Below, in pieces: positions 63,046 to 64,000 of a stretch of DNA of 64,000 nucleotides. Below the pieces are notes generated by a model. That model worked only from the letters and a program-made list of their open reading frames with translations, had not been told where the DNA came from and ran no database searches. Position 1 is the first letter of the stretch. The number at the start of each line of letters is the position of its first letter. A program made the position numbers and the translations under genes. Origin of the DNA: Saccharopolyspora flava (GTDB lineage Bacteria > Actinomycetota > Actinomycetes > Mycobacteriales > Pseudonocardiaceae); contig NZ_FOZX01000001.1 in assembly GCF_900116135.1 (NCBI RefSeq), positions 682,001 through 746,000 of the forward strand. Direction: 5' to 3'.

Positions 63046-64000
63046 TCAAGCCGGGACGAGGCGGATCCTGCGTTCCGCCAGGGCTTCGACGGCCGCCCGG
63101 CTGTAGGCGAGTGGGAAGAAGGTTCCCTTGCGCCACCGCTCGGCGAGGTCGCGGTAGTGCGGGTCGGACGGGTCGCCGGACTGGCCGGGCGTGTTCACCG
63201 CGACCGAGCGGTCCCAGTCGCCGACGTCGAGGACCATCCGGAACGACGGGCCGTTGGTCTGGCGGAAGTCCTCGACCCGGTACGAGGACTGGTTCACCGT
63301 CGCAGGCGAACCGCCGCGCGGGAGCGGGCCGACGTCGAAGCGGGCGCGCTGGGCCTCGGTGAACGCGTCCGAGGCCGGGTGCGCGAAGTAGCTGTGGTGC
63401 AAGCGCCCCCACCGCCACGTGCTCTCGGAACGCCCCAGCAGTTCCCGCACCTCGGCGTAGGCGGCACGCAGGGTCTCCAGCAGCAGCCGGTCGCGGGCCG
63501 CCGCGTCCGGCAACCAGCGGCCGGGGTTCTCCAGCTCGGTGAGCATCACCAGATCGTCGACGCTCTCGATGTGCCGGGCGGCCTTCGGGACCGCGGCGCG
63601 CGCGAAACCCGGCCCCAGGTGCCTGGAGCGCCACACCTCGAACAGCGCGGCCGCGGCCGAATCCGCCCCCAGCACCGCGTCCCAGTCGCGCAGCAGCCGC
63701 AGCGCGCGGCGCAGATCGGCCTCGCCGCTGTCCACACCCGACAGCAGCGCCTGGATCCGGCGGGCGGGCAGCGACAGCTGGTCGTTCTGCAGCAGCTGCG
63801 AGTCCTCGACGGTGTGCCGGTGCTGGCGGGACAGGACCTCCACGATCCGCTGGTGGCGGAACGGGTTGGTCCACTCGTAGCCGAGTCCCAGGTTCTGGTG
63901 CTCGGCGGGCAGGTTGAACTGGTTGGCGGTCGCGATGAACCCCTCATCCGGGTTGAGCAACCGCGGCAGGTCGTCGCCCGAGTGGAAACCGTCCCACTCG
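63046..64000 (-). CDS. penicillin acylase family protein (C-terminal part)
   Basis: About 317 C-terminal residues; the start lies beyond the window edge. The visible part matches the beta subunit of Ntn-hydrolase acylases: NPDEGFIATANQFNLPAE, GYEWTNPFRHQRIVEVL, a long helical middle, then STWRWGRLHHSYFAHPASD, SSYRVEDFRQTNGPSFRMVL and NTPGQSGDPSDPHYRDLAER, the usual last blocks. Such enzymes self-cleave and hydrolyse amides such as beta-lactam side chains or acyl-homoserine lactones; the nucleophile Ser is outside the window. A GGGAACCTT core (63119-63127) is read in frame as RKGTFFP near the end. Confidence 0.88.
   Translation of the reverse strand, partial: EWDGFHSGDDLPRLLNPDEGFIATANQFNLPAEHQNLGLGYEWTNPFRHQRIVEVLSRQHRHTVEDSQLLQNDQLSLPARRIQALLSGVDSGEADLRRALRLLRDWDAVLGADSAAAALFEVWRSRHLGPGFARAAVPKAARHIESVDDLVMLTELENPGRWLPDAAARDRLLLETLRAAYAEVRELLGRSESTWRWGRLHHSYFAHPASDAFTEAQRARFDVGPLPRGGSPATVNQSSYRVEDFRQTNGPSFRMVLDVGDWDRSVAVNTPGQSGDPSDPHYRDLAERWRKGTFFPLAYSRAAVEALAERRIRLVPA

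Overview
The window is high-GC actinobacterial DNA. The gene set (NAD-dependent ligase, mycofactocin-type SDR, XRE/DUF397 pair, a chaplin-like secreted protein, a TipAS-domain protein, several GTG starts) and the close resemblance to mycobacterial gene order point to a filamentous member of the Pseudonocardiaceae, probably Saccharopolyspora-like. The genus is an inference; no rRNA or tRNA gene is seen here.

From memory, two blocks parallel separate Mycobacterium tuberculosis regions. The first (about 0.4-33.5 kb) carries ligA, a MetE-like protein, mnmA, iscS, two acyltransferases, etfA/etfB, a THUMP-like methyltransferase, an enoyl-CoA hydratase and an ABC ATPase, resembling Rv3014c to Rv3041c. 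The second (about 40-63 kb) carries glgP, a YbbN-type thioredoxin, a thiolase and methylmalonyl-CoA epimerase, resembling Rv1328 back to Rv1322A. Accessory genes sit between and inside these blocks.

Accessory regions: (i) 8.2-14 kb, a type-VII-like polymorphic toxin cluster with YbaB-like, EspC-like and WXG proteins, a frameshifted RHS protein with a ParB-like C-terminal tip, and a lower-GC putative immunity gene; (ii) 14-17.5 kb, a TetR/flavin monooxygenase pair, an XRE-DUF397 pair and a zinc-finger/small-protein pair; (iii) 33.7-35 kb, a sulfur unit with a short leader peptide, cysteine dioxygenase and a rhodanese; (iv) 50-56.7 kb, a mannoside unit with a GH47-type mannosidase, LacI regulator, mannose-6-phosphate isomerase-like cupin and a ribose-type ABC transporter, with matching GACAAC-NNNN-type operators in front of both arms; (v) 42.9-45.8 kb, tandem lipoprotein zinc peptidases; (vi) 57-59 kb, a stand-alone TipAS-domain gene followed by dinB.

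The most unusual content is non-coding. A repeat with core GGGAACCTT occurs at least 26 times exactly (both strands), usually within tens of bases after a stop codon, singly or in inverted pairs. Some copies are read in frame inside genes, and one lies at the RHS frameshift. Separately, four perfect palindromes built on GTTTTCATGAAAAC, with symmetric changes in their arms, lie beyond the 3' end of mnmA, and a nested 82-nt hairpin lies upstream of iscS, so the iscS-mnmA operon has a palindromic structure at each end.
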